Of a stretch of 64,000 nucleotides of DNA, positions 10,302 through 20,988 are shown one piece after another. The translations under genes and the position numbers were made by a program. Under the pieces are notes generated by a model. That model made no database searches. It saw only the letters and a program-made list of their open reading frames with translations, and was not told the origin of the DNA. The stretch's first letter is position 1; each line of letters begins with the position of its first letter. This DNA is from Rhodoblastus acidophilus. GTDB taxonomy: Bacteria > Pseudomonadota > Alphaproteobacteria > Rhizobiales > Beijerinckiaceae. The DNA is taken from assembly GCF_025961575.1 (NCBI RefSeq), contig NZ_JAOQNX010000004.1, positions 124,001 through 188,000 on the forward strand, in the 5' to 3' direction.

Positions 10302-11735
10302 TCAGGCCGCCGCGTCCGCAATGCGACCCAGCGCCTCCTCGCGGCCCAGAACCTCGATCACGTCGAAAATGCCCGGCGAGGTCCCGCGCCCGGTCAGCGC
10401 GGCGCGAAGCGGCTGCGCGACCTGCCCAAGTTTTGCGCCGGTTTCCGCCACATAGGCGCGCACCACCTCTTCCGTGGCCGCCGCCGTCCAGTCCGTCAGC
10501 GCCGCGAATCGCGGAGCCAGCGCGGCGAGATGCGCCTTGGCTTCGGGTTTTAAAATCTCGGTCGCCTTGGCGTCGTAGCTGAGCGGGCGCTGCGCGAACA
10601 GGAAATTTGCTCCGTCGGCCAGTTCGACCAGGGTTTTGGCGCGCTCCTTCAAGCCGGCCATCGAGCGCAGGAGTTGCGCCTTTTTCGTCTCGTCGACCTG
10701 CGCGGCAAGCGCTTCGCCATTGGGCAGATAGGGTAGCGTCTCCAAAAAGATCGCCAGCAGCGCCTCGTCCGAAGTCGCGCGCATATACTGGCCGTTCATG
10801 TTTTCGAGCTTGGCGTAGTCGAATCGCGCGGGCGAACGGTGCACCTGGTCGAGCGAAAAGGCTTCGATCAGGTCGGGCGTCGAAAAGAATTCGCGGTCGC
10901 CCTGGCTCCAGCCGAGCCGCGCCAGATAATTGCGCAGCGCCTCCGGCAGATAGCCCATGGCGCGATAGGCGTCGACGCCGAGCGCGCCATGGCGCTTGGA
11001 CAGTTTTGCGCCGTCCGGTCCGTGAATCAGCGGGATATGGGCGAAGGCGGGAACCTCCCAGCCCATGGCCTGATAGATATGTGTCTGCCGCGCGGCATTG
11101 GTGAGATGGTCGTCGCCGCGGATGATCTGGGTCACCCCCATGTCGTGGTCGTCCACCACCACGGCCAGCATGTAGGTCGGCGTCCCGTCCGAACGCAGCA
11201 GGATGAGATCGTCGAGGTCCTTGTTGGGGAAGCGGACCTCGCCCTGCACCTTGTCCTGGATCACCGTTTCACCCTCGCGCGGCGCCTTCAGCCGCACCAC
11301 GGGCTTGCGGCCTTCCGCAAGGGCGTCGGCTTCGGCCTGGGTGCCGCCCAGCTCGCGCCAGCGCCCGTCATAGCGCGGCGGGCGCCCCTCTTTGCGGGCG
11401 AGATCGCGCATCTCCTCCAGCTCCTGGGCGCTGGCGTAGCATTTGTAGGCCGCGCCCTTGGCGAGCATGGCCTCGGCGACCTCGCGGTGGCGGCCGGCGC
11501 GGGCGAATTGGTAGATCGTGTCGCCATCCCAGGTCAGCCCCAACCATTGCATGCCGTCGATGATCGCGGCGATGGCGGCGTCGGTCGAGCGTTCGCGATC
11601 CGTGTCCTCGATGCGCAGCAGCATCTTGCCGCCCTGTTGGCGGGCCAGCAGCCAGTTGAACAGGGCGGTGCGCGCGCCGCCGATGTGCAGATAGCCGGTG
11701 GGCGAGGGGGCGAAGCGCGTGATCATCTCGGACAT
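10302..11735 (-). CDS. gltX: Glutamyl-tRNA synthetase
   Basis: Class I synthetase charging tRNA-Glu. The 477-aa product carries the HIGH-type motif ([21 protein letters not shown]) and the KMSKS-type motif KLSKRHG. The frame is open to 12002, but [12 protein letters not shown] at 11735 is the normal N-terminus. It diverges from comEC with only a short shared upstream region. Confidence 0.98.
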   Translation of the reverse strand: MSEMITRFAPSPTGYLHIGGARTALFNWLLARQQGGKMLLRIEDTDRERSTDAAIAAIIDGMQWLGLTWDGDTIYQFARAGRHREVAEAMLAKGAAYKCYASAQELEEMRDLARKEGRPPRYDGRWRELGGTQAEADALAEGRKPVVRLKAPREGETVIQDKVQGEVRFPNKDLDDLILLRSDGTPTYMLAVVVDDHDMGVTQIIRGDDHLTNAARQTHIYQAMGWEVPAFAHIPLIHGPDGAKLSKRHGALGVDAYRAMGYLPEALRNYLARLGWSQGDREFFSTPDLIEAFSLDQVHRSPARFDYAKLENMNGQYMRATSDEALLAIFLETLPYLPNGEALAAQVDETKKAQLLRSMAGLKERAKTLVELADGANFLFAQRPLSYDAKATEILKPEAKAHLAALAPRFAALTDWTAAATEEVVRAYVAETGAKLGQVAQPLRAALTGRGTSPGIFDVIEVLGREEALGRIADAAA

Positions 11736-12098
11736 TTTCCTTCGGTTTCGCGCGGCCGGTTGGTGTCGCGCCGCGCGCGCCCCTCCTAGCATGGGGCAAA
11801 CGCGCAAAAAAAGGGGCTGACGACGAGCGCATCGGGAGACTTTTTCGCGCGCGCCCCTCTCGGCCGCGCGCCGGGCTTTGCCGCACGAGCCTTTATTGAC
11901 ACATTTGGCGCGCGGATCGCCGCGGCTTTTGAGGAGGAATGGAGCGAGCGGCGGTTCTTTCTCTGGCTGCCGGTTTGCGCCGGGGCAGGGGCGATCGCCC
12001 ATATTCTCGCGCCGACCGAGCCCCGCCTTTGGCTGATCGCCGCGCTCTCAGCCGCCTTCGCCCTGTTTGCGGCGCTCGCCCGCGCCCGCCGCGCGCTG

Positions 12099-14009
12099 AT
12101 GCTGCCGCTGATCGCGCTGGCCGCTTTCTTCGCTGGCCAGGTTTTTGCCGGCTGGCGCGTGGCGCGGGTGGACGCGCCCGTGTTGCAGCGCGTGTTCATC
12201 GGCGAGGTCGCCGGCTTCGTCGAGGAAGTCGACCCTCGTCCGCAAGGCGCGAGAATCGTTTTGCGCGTCGCCGAAATGGAGGGCGTGAGTCCCGGCGCGA
12301 CCCCATTCCGCCTGCGGCTGAGCACACGCGGCCCGCCGGGCGTCGCGGCGGGCGATTTCGTCGCCGCCAAGATCCGCGCCCTGCCGCCGCCCAAAGCCTC
12401 GCTGCCGGGCGGCTACGATTTCGCCCGCGACGCTTTTTTCGCGCGCATCGGCGGCGTCGGCAGTCTTTTGGGCGCGGCGGAGAAGATCGCGCCGCCGCCG
12501 GCGCCGCCGCCCGCAAGACTGCGCTTTTTCGCCGCCATCGACCGCGCGCGCAACATCTTGGCCCAGCGGGTCTATCAGGCGGTGGGCGGCGACAACGGGG
12601 CCATCGCCGCGGCCATGGTGACCGGCAAGCGCGATCTGTTGTCCGAAGAGGCGCGTGAAACCATTCGCCGCGCTGGCATTTTCCACATCATCACCATCTC
12701 AGGCGTGCAGATGACGCTGGTCGCGGGCGTTTTCTTCGTCGGCTTTCGCGCGCTGCTCGCCCGGATTCCCGTCCTCGCCCTGAATCACCCGATCAAGAAA
12801 TGGGCGGCGGCGCTCGCCATGGCGGGCGCCTGCGGCTATGCGCTGTTCACGGGCTCGCGGGTCGGCTCGGAGCGCGCGCTCTATATGACGCTGATCCTGC
12901 TCGGCGCCGTGCTTGCCGACCGTCCGGCGCTGACCATGCGCAATCTCGCGCTCGCCGCCCTCGTCGTCCTCGTCACCGAGCCGGAAGCCCTGCTCGGCGC
13001 GAGCTTTCAACTGTCCTTCGCGGCGGTGGCGGCGCTGGTGGCGGTCTATGAAGCGCGCGCGCGCGCCCGGCCGCCCCCGGGCGAGGCGGAAGGCTGGCGG
13101 GCGGCGCTGAACTCGGGCGTGGGCGGCGCGCTGGCCGCCACCTTTTGCGCCACCTCGGCCACGGCGTCGTTCATGGCCCATGATTTCCACGAACTCAGCC
13201 CTTACGTGCTGATCGGCAATCCGCTGACGCTCGCGTTGATCGAATTTTTCGCGGTGCCGGCGGCGCTGCTGGGCTCGGCGCTCGCCCTTGTCGGCCTGGA
13301 CGGCCCGATCTGGGCTTGGCTGGGCCTGGGGATCGCGGCGATCATGCGCGTCGCCGGATGGATCGGCGCGGCGCCGGGGTCGAATCTAGCCCTGCCGGCC
13401 TTCGCACCCTGGTCCATCGTGTTTCTGTCGCTGGCCGTGTTGTCGGCGCTGCTGTGGCGCAGCCGTCCGATGCGCCTCACGGCCTTTCCCTTGTTGGCTC
13501 TTGGCCTGGCGGGCGCGGCGAGCGGCGAAAAATTCGATATCGCCGTTCCGCCGACCGGCGACAGCGCCGCGTTGCGGGACGCGAGCGGTGCGTTGGCGAC
13601 CCTCGGGCGAAGCCGGAACGCCTTCGCCGCGGAGCAATGGCTGCGCGCCGACGGCGACGACCGGCAAAAGCCCGAAGCGGCGGGCCGCTGCGACAAGCTC
13701 GGCTGCGCGGCGCTCGCCCGCAATGGCGCGGCGGTGGCGCTGGTGCTGGAGGCCGAAGCCTTTCCCGAGGACTGCGCCCGCGCCAAAATCGTGATTACGC
13801 CGCTCGACGCGCCCGATTATTGCGCCGCGCCGATTGTCCTCGACCGCGCAAGGCTCGCGACAACCGGGGCGGTGGCGCTGCGATTCGAGGGCGAGACCGT
13901 CGTGTGGCGCACGGCTCGGGCGCCCGGCGAGGACCGTCCGTGGTCGCGACCGCCCAAATCGCGCTGGCGCGGTTTTGCACGCGGCGCCCCGGCGGGAGAG
14001 GCGTTTTGA
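12099..14009 (+). CDS. comEC: ComEC/Rec2-family DNA-uptake channel protein; start uncertain
   Basis: ComEC is the inner-membrane channel for single-stranded DNA in transformation. The product has an N-terminal DUF4131/OB-like part (about residues 20-110), then the competence domain with the signature FHIITISGVQMTLVAG and GYALFTGSRVGSERALYM, and about eight membrane helices. The C-terminal metallo-hydrolase domain is absent, as in many alphaproteobacteria. The first ATG in frame is 12099. The frame stays open back to a TAG at 11787 and encodes a family-like first membrane segment ([12 protein letters not shown]), so the real protein probably begins upstream of 12099. No ATG, GTG or TTG exists there in frame. 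Confidence 0.9.
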   Translation: MLPLIALAAFFAGQVFAGWRVARVDAPVLQRVFIGEVAGFVEEVDPRPQGARIVLRVAEMEGVSPGATPFRLRLSTRGPPGVAAGDFVAAKIRALPPPKASLPGGYDFARDAFFARIGGVGSLLGAAEKIAPPPAPPPARLRFFAAIDRARNILAQRVYQAVGGDNGAIAAAMVTGKRDLLSEEARETIRRAGIFHIITISGVQMTLVAGVFFVGFRALLARIPVLALNHPIKKWAAALAMAGACGYALFTGSRVGSERALYMTLILLGAVLADRPALTMRNLALAALVVLVTEPEALLGASFQLSFAAVAALVAVYEARARARPPPGEAEGWRAALNSGVGGALAATFCATSATASFMAHDFHELSPYVLIGNPLTLALIEFFAVPAALLGSALALVGLDGPIWAWLGLGIAAIMRVAGWIGAAPGSNLALPAFAPWSIVFLSLAVLSALLWRSRPMRLTAFPLLALGLAGAASGEKFDIAVPPTGDSAALRDASGALATLGRSRNAFAAEQWLRADGDDRQKPEAAGRCDKLGCAALARNGAAVALVLEAEAFPEDCARAKIVITPLDAPDYCAAPIVLDRARLATTGAVALRFEGETVVWRTARAPGEDRPWSRPPKSRWRGFARGAPAGEAF

Positions 14010-14075
14010 GGCCAAGCTTGCCGCGGCGATCACATTTCTGTTATCACTAGGGCTGAGCTCAATCGAAGGACGCCA

Positions 14076-14483
14076 ATGTCGGGCCGAATTGTACATCTCG
14101 CCGATTACATCCTCGACGATCTCAGGATGATCCCCCGGGCTTGCGACCTGCTCGACCGCGTCAGCGCCAATGCCGACGCGTTCTATGGTGAGCGCGACAC
14201 CCTGCCGCCGGCGCTCGGCTGCGCCTGGGAGCCGCTGATGCGCGCCGCCGTCGATTTCTGCGAGCGTCTGGCCGCGCGCTACAACGGCCTCGTGCTCGAA
14301 GAGGATTTCGAGGACCTCGACCTGCTCGATGTCGTCTTCGACGACGAGGACATCGCCGTCCTCAAGATTTTTGCGCGCGATCCGGCCTGCGCCCGGGTCG
14401 CCCCGGACGCTTTGGACATTGTGCGCCAATGCCGCCACATCCAGGCGCTGCTGCACGCGGAAAACGCCCGCGCCGCCGCCTAG
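14076..14483 (+). CDS. Conserved hypothetical acidic protein
   Basis: The product has 135 residues, is soluble and strongly acidic in the middle (EEDFEDLDLLDVVFDDEDI), and mostly helical by composition. I do not recognise the family. GAAGGA stands just before ATG 14076. It follows comEC by 66 bp on the same strand in the alphaproteobacterial comEC-lexA neighbourhood. The stop codon lies at the edge of a palindromic repeat. Confidence 0.65.
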   Translation: MSGRIVHLADYILDDLRMIPRACDLLDRVSANADAFYGERDTLPPALGCAWEPLMRAAVDFCERLAARYNGLVLEEDFEDLDLLDVVFDDEDIAVLKIFARDPACARVAPDALDIVRQCRHIQALLHAENARAAA

Positions 14484-14540
14484 AGCGCTTAGGTCTACGC
14501 ATTTTCTTCACGCGACCCTCGTTCGCTCGAAAATGCTCTA
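14481..14540. repeat. Palindromic repeat with TAGAGC/GCTCTA ends
   Basis: TAGAGC at 14481 and GCTCTA at 14535 are inverted ends; inside them ATTTTC and GAAAAT pair as well. The unit (about 60 bp, GCGCTTAGGTCTACGC inside) resembles a dispersed intergenic element common in Hyphomicrobiales. It includes the stop codon of the gene before it and could act as its 3' hairpin. Confidence 0.6.
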
Positions 14541-14624
14541 ACGACTTATTTTTGCGCGATCTCGGCGATCGCGGATTGACGGGCGAGCTTCGCCATGGCC
14601 TCATGGCGCAACGAGGGCTTTTCG

Positions 14625-14930
14625 ATGACGAGCAAGAGCGAGTTGCGGGAACGCGTGCGCAAGGTCGAGGCGCTTCGGCGCGGGGCCGTCACCGAGGGCG
14701 AGCGCAAGGCGGCCGAAGCCGCGCTGGCGCGGCTGCAAGCCAAGCTGGACGAACCCCGCCACCCCGATCGTCCCGGAGCGACGCTGCATTTCAGCATGTC
14801 CAGCCACATCCCCAGTTTTCCCGGCGGCTTTCCGGGCTCTTGGCCGGTTCAAATCTTCATGTCGCTGTGTGTCGTCGCCATGGCGTCGGGCTTGGCGGTC
14901 ATGCGCGGCAGCGCGTCCCGCCGCCCCTGA
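14625..14930 (+). CDS. Small protein with DUF2786-like helix and a C-terminal membrane segment
   Basis: The product has about 101 residues. The N-terminal 45 form a charged helical hairpin (ERVRKVEALRRGAVTEGER, then AAEAALARLQAKL) resembling DUF2786. The C-terminal part has one hydrophobic segment (IFMSLCVVAMASGLAVM). ATG 14625 is preferred for its GAGGG box; an ATG at 14595 in frame is the alternative. Function unknown. Confidence 0.6.
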   Translation: MTSKSELRERVRKVEALRRGAVTEGERKAAEAALARLQAKLDEPRHPDRPGATLHFSMSSHIPSFPGGFPGSWPVQIFMSLCVVAMASGLAVMRGSASRRP

Positions 14931-14988
14931 TCGGCCGTTATCGGCTCCGCGAGCACGCGACAACCGTTAAGCGATTCAAAAGAGTATC

Positions 14989-15020
14989 GTCATGGCCGTG
15001 CTTGTACCGGCCATGAACGC
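14989..15020. repeat. Degenerate half copy of the GTCATGGCCG REP arm
   Basis: GTCATGGCCGTGCTTGTACC with CGGCCATGAACG is a mutated single arm of the REP element seen at 8183. The second, inverted arm is missing. Confidence 0.55.
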
Positions 15021-15140
15021 GGCGCGGCAAGGCGACTCGTCAGGGCGTTTCTTCGTATCGGATGCAGCTCCCCGCACCGCGATCGGCGCGACCCTCGCTC
15101 ATCCGCGCGCATCAATCTGCGCGAACCCCGACCCATCGCG

Positions 15141-15839
15141 TCAATATTTCCGCACCAGTGAAACCAGCCGGCCCTGGATGGCGACGCGGTCCGGCCCGAA
15201 AATGCGCGTCTCATAGGCGGGATTGGCGGCCTCGAGCGCGATCGACGCCCCGCGTTTGCGGAGGCGCTTCAATGTCGCCTCCTCCTCGTCGATCAGGGCG
15301 ACGACGATGTCGCCGGATTCCGCGGTGTCCTGTCTTTTGATGACCACGGTGTCGCCGTCGAGAATGCCCGCCTCGATCATCGAATCGCCGCGCACCTCAA
15401 GCGCGTAATGTTCGCCATTGCCGAGCAGGTCTGGCGGCAGCGAAATCGAATGCGAGCGGGTCTGCAGGGCGGAAATCGGCGTGCCCGCGGCGATGCGGCC
15501 CATCACGGGGATTGCGACATTGTTCCGCTCGGCCTCTTCGCCGGCCTGGATCGGCCGGACCTTGCCGAGATTGCCGGGAATCACGCTCGGCTCGAATTTC
15601 CCGCGCGGCGTCGAGGGCGTGGCGGATTCGGGCAGGCGCAGCACCTCCAGCGCGCGCGCCCGGTTGGGCAGACGGCGAATGAAGCCGCGCTCCTCCAAGG
15701 CCATGATCAGCCGGTGAATTCCGGATTTGGAGCGCAAGTCGAGCGCGTCCTTCATTTCGTCGAAGGACGGCGGCACGCCGCTTTCCTTCAGGCGCTGGTT
15801 GATGAAGCGCAACAACTCGCTTTGTTTCTTCGTGAGCAT
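15141..15839 (-). CDS. lexA: LexA repressor
   Basis: SOS repressor and self-cleaving serine peptidase. The N-terminal winged helix begins [16 protein letters not shown]. The cleavage site Ala-Gly lies in [11 protein letters not shown], the nucleophile Ser in [10 protein letters not shown], and the general-base Lys in VVIKRQD. The 232-aa form with an extended linker is typical of alphaproteobacteria. The ATG at 15839 is preferred over 15851 as it gives the standard MLTKKQ start. A GTTC-N7-GTTC box lies about 97 bp upstream, consistent with autorepression. Confidence 0.97.
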   Translation of the reverse strand: MLTKKQSELLRFINQRLKESGVPPSFDEMKDALDLRSKSGIHRLIMALEERGFIRRLPNRARALEVLRLPESATPSTPRGKFEPSVIPGNLGKVRPIQAGEEAERNNVAIPVMGRIAAGTPISALQTRSHSISLPPDLLGNGEHYALEVRGDSMIEAGILDGDTVVIKRQDTAESGDIVVALIDEEEATLKRLRKRGASIALEAANPAYETRIFGPDRVAIQGRLVSLVRKY

Positions 15840-15935
15840 GAACGACCTCAAGCAGCGACCACGCGGACCTTCTCCCCGCTTCGCATTGAGTTAGCGGAGG
15901 GAATCGCTTAAACAAATCATGAACGGACGTTATAT

Positions 15936-15950
15936 GTTCCCTCTTGGTTC
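15936..15950. promoter_or_regulatory. lexA: LexA box (GTTC-N7-GTTC)
   Basis: GTTCCCTCTTGGTTC is an exact direct repeat GTTC-N7-GTTC, the alphaproteobacterial SOS operator. It lies between lexA and the divergent gene at 16101, so it can control lexA and possibly the neighbour. Confidence 0.85.
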
Positions 15951-16100
15951 TGCAAGAAGAATGTTGATCTGAAGTAAAAACCGACTCGTCTTTCGTCAAT
16001 CTTGGTAACGCAACCCTATCAATGGTTACGTTACGTGATTGACAAAACGGCGACCTTGACTCCGCGCCGATTCGGCAACGCCAATGGAGACGGGGGACAG

Positions 16101-16436
16101 ATGCGGAGATTGGGCGAGAGGCCGCTGACGGGCGCGCAAAAGCAGAAACGCCACCGCGAAAGACTCAAGGCGCGGCTGGCCGAGGCGGATTCGCTGAAGG
16201 CGCGCGAACAAGCCGTTGGAGGCGACATTCTCGCTGTCATCGCCTTCTATCGCGACCTGCTGCGCGAGCTCGGCGCGAGCGCGCAAGAGGCGGAGCAGAT
16301 CGCCGGAGGTCCCGGATTTCAAGACGATATTGTCGCGCTGCTGCGCCTGCGTGGTCAGGCGGCGCTCGACGCGTTGCGCCGGCCGCCGCCCTCGGCGGGG
16401 ACGAGCCTGCTGGCGCGTCTGCAGGGCGCCCGCTGA
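16101..16436 (+). CDS. Small basic hypothetical protein divergent from lexA
   Basis: The product has 111 residues. The N-terminus is a basic helix of the kind found in DNA-associated proteins (LTGAQKQKRHRERLKARLAE), followed by a helical region and a short C-terminal tail. It reads as a possible DNA- or RNA-binding protein, but I recognise no family. GGGGGACAG precedes ATG 16101; the frame is open from 16002. It shares its upstream region with lexA and the SOS box, so SOS control is possible. Confidence 0.55.
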   Translation: MRRLGERPLTGAQKQKRHRERLKARLAEADSLKAREQAVGGDILAVIAFYRDLLRELGASAQEAEQIAGGPGFQDDIVALLRLRGQAALDALRRPPPSAGTSLLARLQGAR

Positions 16437-16452
16437 TCTCGGCGCGCGCCGA

Positions 16453-17316
16453 TCAGTCCAGCGTTTTTCCCAAGCGGCCCGCGAGGTCCTGAATATATTG
16501 GAAGGCCGTGCGGCCCGAGCGCGAGGCGCGGGTGATCGCCCATTCCAGCGCTTCCGCGCGAATCTGCTCCGCCGGCGCCTCCAACCCGTAGCGCGCGACA
16601 TAGCCGAACACCATGTCCAAGAATTCGTCCTGGTTGCACTTGTGGAAGCCGAGCCACAGGCCGAACCGATCCGACAGCGACACTTTTTCCTCGGTCGCCT
16701 CGCCGGGATTGATCGCGGTGGAGCGTTCGTTGTCCACCATTTCGCGCGGCAGCAGGTGACGACGGTTGGAGGTGGCGTAGAACAGCACATTGTCCGGGCG
16801 CCCCTCGATGCCGCCCTCCAGCGCCGCCTTCAGCGACTTATACGAGGCGTCGCCGCTGTCGAACGACAGGTCGTCGCAAAACACGATGAAGCGATGCGCA
16901 TCCTCGCGCAGCAGGCCCATCAGCAGCGGCAGAGATTCGATGTCCTCGCGGTGGATTTCGATCAGCTTCAGGCCGCGATAGGCTTTCGTCCCCGCCAGCC
17001 GCGCATCCACCTCCGCATGCGCCGCCTTGACCAACGACGACTTGCCCATGCCGCGCGCGCCCCACAGCAGCACATTGTTTGCGGGCAAGCCTCGCGCAAA
17101 CCGCTCTGTGTTGCCCAGAAGCTGGTCGCGGGCGAGATCGACGCCGCGCAGCAGCGACAGTTCGACCCGGCTGACTTTTCGCACGGGAGACAGCATTTGG
17201 CTCTCGGCGCGCCACACAAAAGCCTGCGCGACATCGAAGGCGGGCTTTTTCGGCGGCGGCGGCGACATGCGCTCGAGGGCTTCGGCGATGCGCTGGAGGA
17301 GATAAGTGTCGGTCAT
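16453..17316 (-). CDS. DUF815-family AAA+ ATPase
   Basis: The 287-aa protein has Walker A GARGMGKSSLVKA, Walker B FIVFCDDLSF, sensor-1 NVLFYATSNRRHLLP and an arginine-finger segment (SDRFGLWLGF). This pattern is that of DUF815 ATPases, which are widespread but poorly characterised. ATG 17316 (MTDTYLLQRIAEALERM) fits relatives; the frame runs on upstream without support. It is convergent with the gene at 16101 and divergent from the exported protein at 17383. Confidence 0.88.
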   Translation of the reverse strand: MTDTYLLQRIAEALERMSPPPPKKPAFDVAQAFVWRAESQMLSPVRKVSRVELSLLRGVDLARDQLLGNTERFARGLPANNVLLWGARGMGKSSLVKAAHAEVDARLAGTKAYRGLKLIEIHREDIESLPLLMGLLREDAHRFIVFCDDLSFDSGDASYKSLKAALEGGIEGRPDNVLFYATSNRRHLLPREMVDNERSTAINPGEATEEKVSLSDRFGLWLGFHKCNQDEFLDMVFGYVARYGLEAPAEQIRAEALEWAITRASRSGRTAFQYIQDLAGRLGKTLD

Positions 17317-17382
17317 GCCGGCTCTATGCCCCCTTTGTCGCCCAAGCTCAACTTTTTCGCGTTTGCGGCCTATCATGGCGCC

Positions 17383-18312
17383 ATGAGCGCTCCGTTGATC
17401 AATCGCCGCCTGCTGCTGCTCGGGGCGCTGTCCGCGCCGGCTTTTGCCGCGCCGTCGCCGAAACGGGCGGAGATCGCCTTCCAGGTGGATGACGCGCGCC
17501 TGCGCGCCCTGTTCGCCCGCCGCCTGCGCGAAAGTTTGGAGCGGATGTTCGGCGCCACGTTTTTCGCCGAGATTTCGGCCGAACCGGCGGGGCTGACGGT
17601 GAAATTGCGCCGCCCCGAGGATGTCGAAAAACTCGAAGCCGCAGTGGCGCGCCTTCCAGGCGAGCCGAAGCTCGGCGGCCTCAAGGGCGGCGTGGTCCGC
17701 CTCGACTGGAGCGCGGCGGCGCTCGACGCGCAGGCGCGGATCTGGCGCGACCGGGCCAAGAAAATGCTGGAAAAGCCGCTCAATCCGCGAAAGCCTGTGT
17801 TCACGGACAAGGACGACCGGAATTTTGTGCTCGGTGTCGAGGGCATGGACCGGGCGCAATGGCTGGCCTGGATCGGCGCGCGCATCGATCTGTTCTTCCC
17901 GGCGACGTTTTCCATGGCGCCGGTCGTCCCGGCGGGCCCGACGACATTTGCGCCGCGTGCGTTCCCGCACGCCAATCTGAGCACGAGCATCGCGGTCGAC
18001 CCCGCCAAATGGCTCGGCGACGAGGACGACATTTTTCGCGCGCGCGCGGACGGCGACAAAATTGTGCTGGAGCTGACCCGTCCAGGCGCCGATCTGTTCG
18101 CGTCGAAAAACCTGCCGGGCGCCGACAAGACCGCTTATGCTCTGATGTTTGACAAAGCTCTGGCAGCGCTCTGCGCGCTCGACGGCCCCGCGCGGGACGG
18201 CGTGATGACCTTCCGGATCGAGCGCGGGCTTGGGGCGGCGGAGCTGGCCGAGCTGATCGCGGTCGGCGGCTCCGCGCCGGCGGTGAAGCAGGTCGACGCC
18301 CGCTTCACCTGA
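17383..18312 (+). CDS. Exported protein of unknown function, possible Tat substrate
   Basis: The 309-residue product has the N-terminus INRRLLLLGALSAPAFAAP, a signal peptide with an RR pair ahead of the hydrophobic core and an AFA-A cut site. This could be Tat or Sec. The mature protein is mixed alpha/beta with no motif I know. ATG 17383 is taken because the signal peptide begins there. It faces mrp, ending 10 bp from it. Confidence 0.75.
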   Translation: MSAPLINRRLLLLGALSAPAFAAPSPKRAEIAFQVDDARLRALFARRLRESLERMFGATFFAEISAEPAGLTVKLRRPEDVEKLEAAVARLPGEPKLGGLKGGVVRLDWSAAALDAQARIWRDRAKKMLEKPLNPRKPVFTDKDDRNFVLGVEGMDRAQWLAWIGARIDLFFPATFSMAPVVPAGPTTFAPRAFPHANLSTSIAVDPAKWLGDEDDIFRARADGDKIVLELTRPGADLFASKNLPGADKTAYALMFDKALAALCALDGPARDGVMTFRIERGLGAAELAELIAVGGSAPAVKQVDARFT

Positions 18313-18322
18313 GGTCTTTCAG

Positions 18323-19420
<1,098 letters not shown>

Positions 19421-19550
19421 TTGCGCCTTGCCCTCGCCAATCCTGACTGCATCTGAGGAGGACGCGCGTCCCTGTCAACCCGCCTCCTGGACCTGCGGCC
19501 GCCGCAGCGCGCGAAAAGCTGTGGCGGGTTTCTTGCTTGGTCGTCATGCA

Positions 19551-20900
19551 ATGAAAACGCATCTGGACTGGTCGGGTTACGACACTTACGGCATTGGCGA
19601 CGCCTATTCGGGCATTCCCACGCGCGGCGGCAATTACGCCAAGGCGGTGGCGGTGTGCATGCACAATCGCGAATGCCAGCGCGAGGGCAGGGGGGTGATG
19701 TGCCCCTCCTACCGCATCACCCATGACGCCGCCCAATCGACGGAGGCCCGGGTCGCCGCCTTCAAGGCCGCGCTCAACGGCGACTATGGCGAAAACGCCT
19801 TCGCGGCGCCGGAATTGGCCGCCGCCATGGACCTGTGCGTGTCCTGCAAGGCCTGCAAGAAGGAATGTCCCAGCGCCGTCGACATGGTCCTGATCAAGAC
19901 CGAATTTCTGGCGCAGCGCAACGAGGTCGCCGGCATCCCTTTCCGCAATCGCCTGATGGGCGGCCTGCCCGAATGGCTGGCCCGCTGGCGCGGCGCGCTG
20001 CGGCTTTTGGCGCTGGCGCGCAACGCCTTTCCGCCGCTCGCCTGGGCCGGCGAAAAGTTTTTGGGGCTTACCGCGAAACGGCCGTTGCCGCCGCCCGCCA
20101 AAAAACCGTTTGAAGACCCGGGACCGCAGGGCTCGGGCGAGCGCGGCGAGGTCGTCCTGCTGGTCGACACCTTCGCCCGACATTTCGATCCGCTGGTGGC
20201 GGAAAGCGCGATCAAAGTGCTGGTCGCCGGCGGCTATCGCGTCTCCATCGCCAAACCCGCGCCCGACGATCCCGAACCGAATCGCGGCCTGTGCTGCGGG
20301 CGCACCTATCTGTCGATGGGCATGGTGTCGAAAGCGCGGTTCGAGGCGCAGCGCATTCTGAAGGCGCTGGCGCCGGCCTTTGACAGGGGCCTGCCGGTGA
20401 TCGGCCTCGAGCCGTCCTGCCTGCTCTCGATGCGCGACGAATTCTTCAGCCTGGGCCTCGGCGCCGAGGTCAGCCGGCTCAACAAGAACCTCTATCTCCT
20501 CGAAGAATTCCTCGCCCGCGAGGCGCAGCGCAAGGGCCTGAAACTGCCGCTGAAAAAGCGCGACGGAAAAGTGGTCGTCCACGGCCATTGCCACCAGAAG
20601 GCGTTCAGCGTGATGAAGACGCTGAAAAAGACCCTGGCGCTGATCGAGGGGCTGGAGGTCGAAATTCTGGAGACCGGCTGCTGCGGCGGCGCCGGCGCCT
20701 TCGGTTATGAGGCCGAACATTTCGAGCCCGCGCGCAAAATGGCGGAACTGGCCCTGCTGCCGGCGGTGCGGACGGCGGCGCCGGAGGACGAAGTGGTGGC
20801 CGACGGTTTCTCATGCCGCCATCAGATCGCCGACGGCGCCGGGAGAAAACCGGTCCATATGGCGGTGCTGCTCGCCTCGCTTCTTGTGGAAAACACCTAG
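19551..20900 (+). CDS. Two-cluster Fe-S oxidoreductase with CCG domains (GlcF-like)
   Basis: The 449-aa protein has one usual ferredoxin motif (CVSCKACKKECPSAVD), a preceding variant Cys set (CMHNRECQREGRGVMCPSY), and two cysteine-rich CCG modules (GLCCGRTYLS and ETGCCGGAGAFGY). In relatives this part is the C-terminal half of a large FAD-linked lactate/glycolate-type dehydrogenase. Here it stands alone with ATG 19551, and no FAD subunit is adjacent. The electron donor and acceptor are unknown. Confidence 0.85.
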   Translation: MKTHLDWSGYDTYGIGDAYSGIPTRGGNYAKAVAVCMHNRECQREGRGVMCPSYRITHDAAQSTEARVAAFKAALNGDYGENAFAAPELAAAMDLCVSCKACKKECPSAVDMVLIKTEFLAQRNEVAGIPFRNRLMGGLPEWLARWRGALRLLALARNAFPPLAWAGEKFLGLTAKRPLPPPAKKPFEDPGPQGSGERGEVVLLVDTFARHFDPLVAESAIKVLVAGGYRVSIAKPAPDDPEPNRGLCCGRTYLSMGMVSKARFEAQRILKALAPAFDRGLPVIGLEPSCLLSMRDEFFSLGLGAEVSRLNKNLYLLEEFLAREAQRKGLKLPLKKRDGKVVVHGHCHQKAFSVMKTLKKTLALIEGLEVEILETGCCGGAGAFGYEAEHFEPARKMAELALLPAVRTAAPEDEVVADGFSCRHQIADGAGRKPVHMAVLLASLLVENT

Positions 20901-20988
20901 AGGAAATGCGTTCCCTTGCGTGGCGGCGCGTGTTTCCCTGAGCTTGGCCGCACAGCCGTTTTCATGACAACACGATCGGGAGGCGCAG

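Noticed and set aside
11939-12658. ATG at 11939 with a strong GAGGAGG box
   Set aside because: It opens an out-of-frame Arg/Ala-rich shadow. The real ComEC frame is different.
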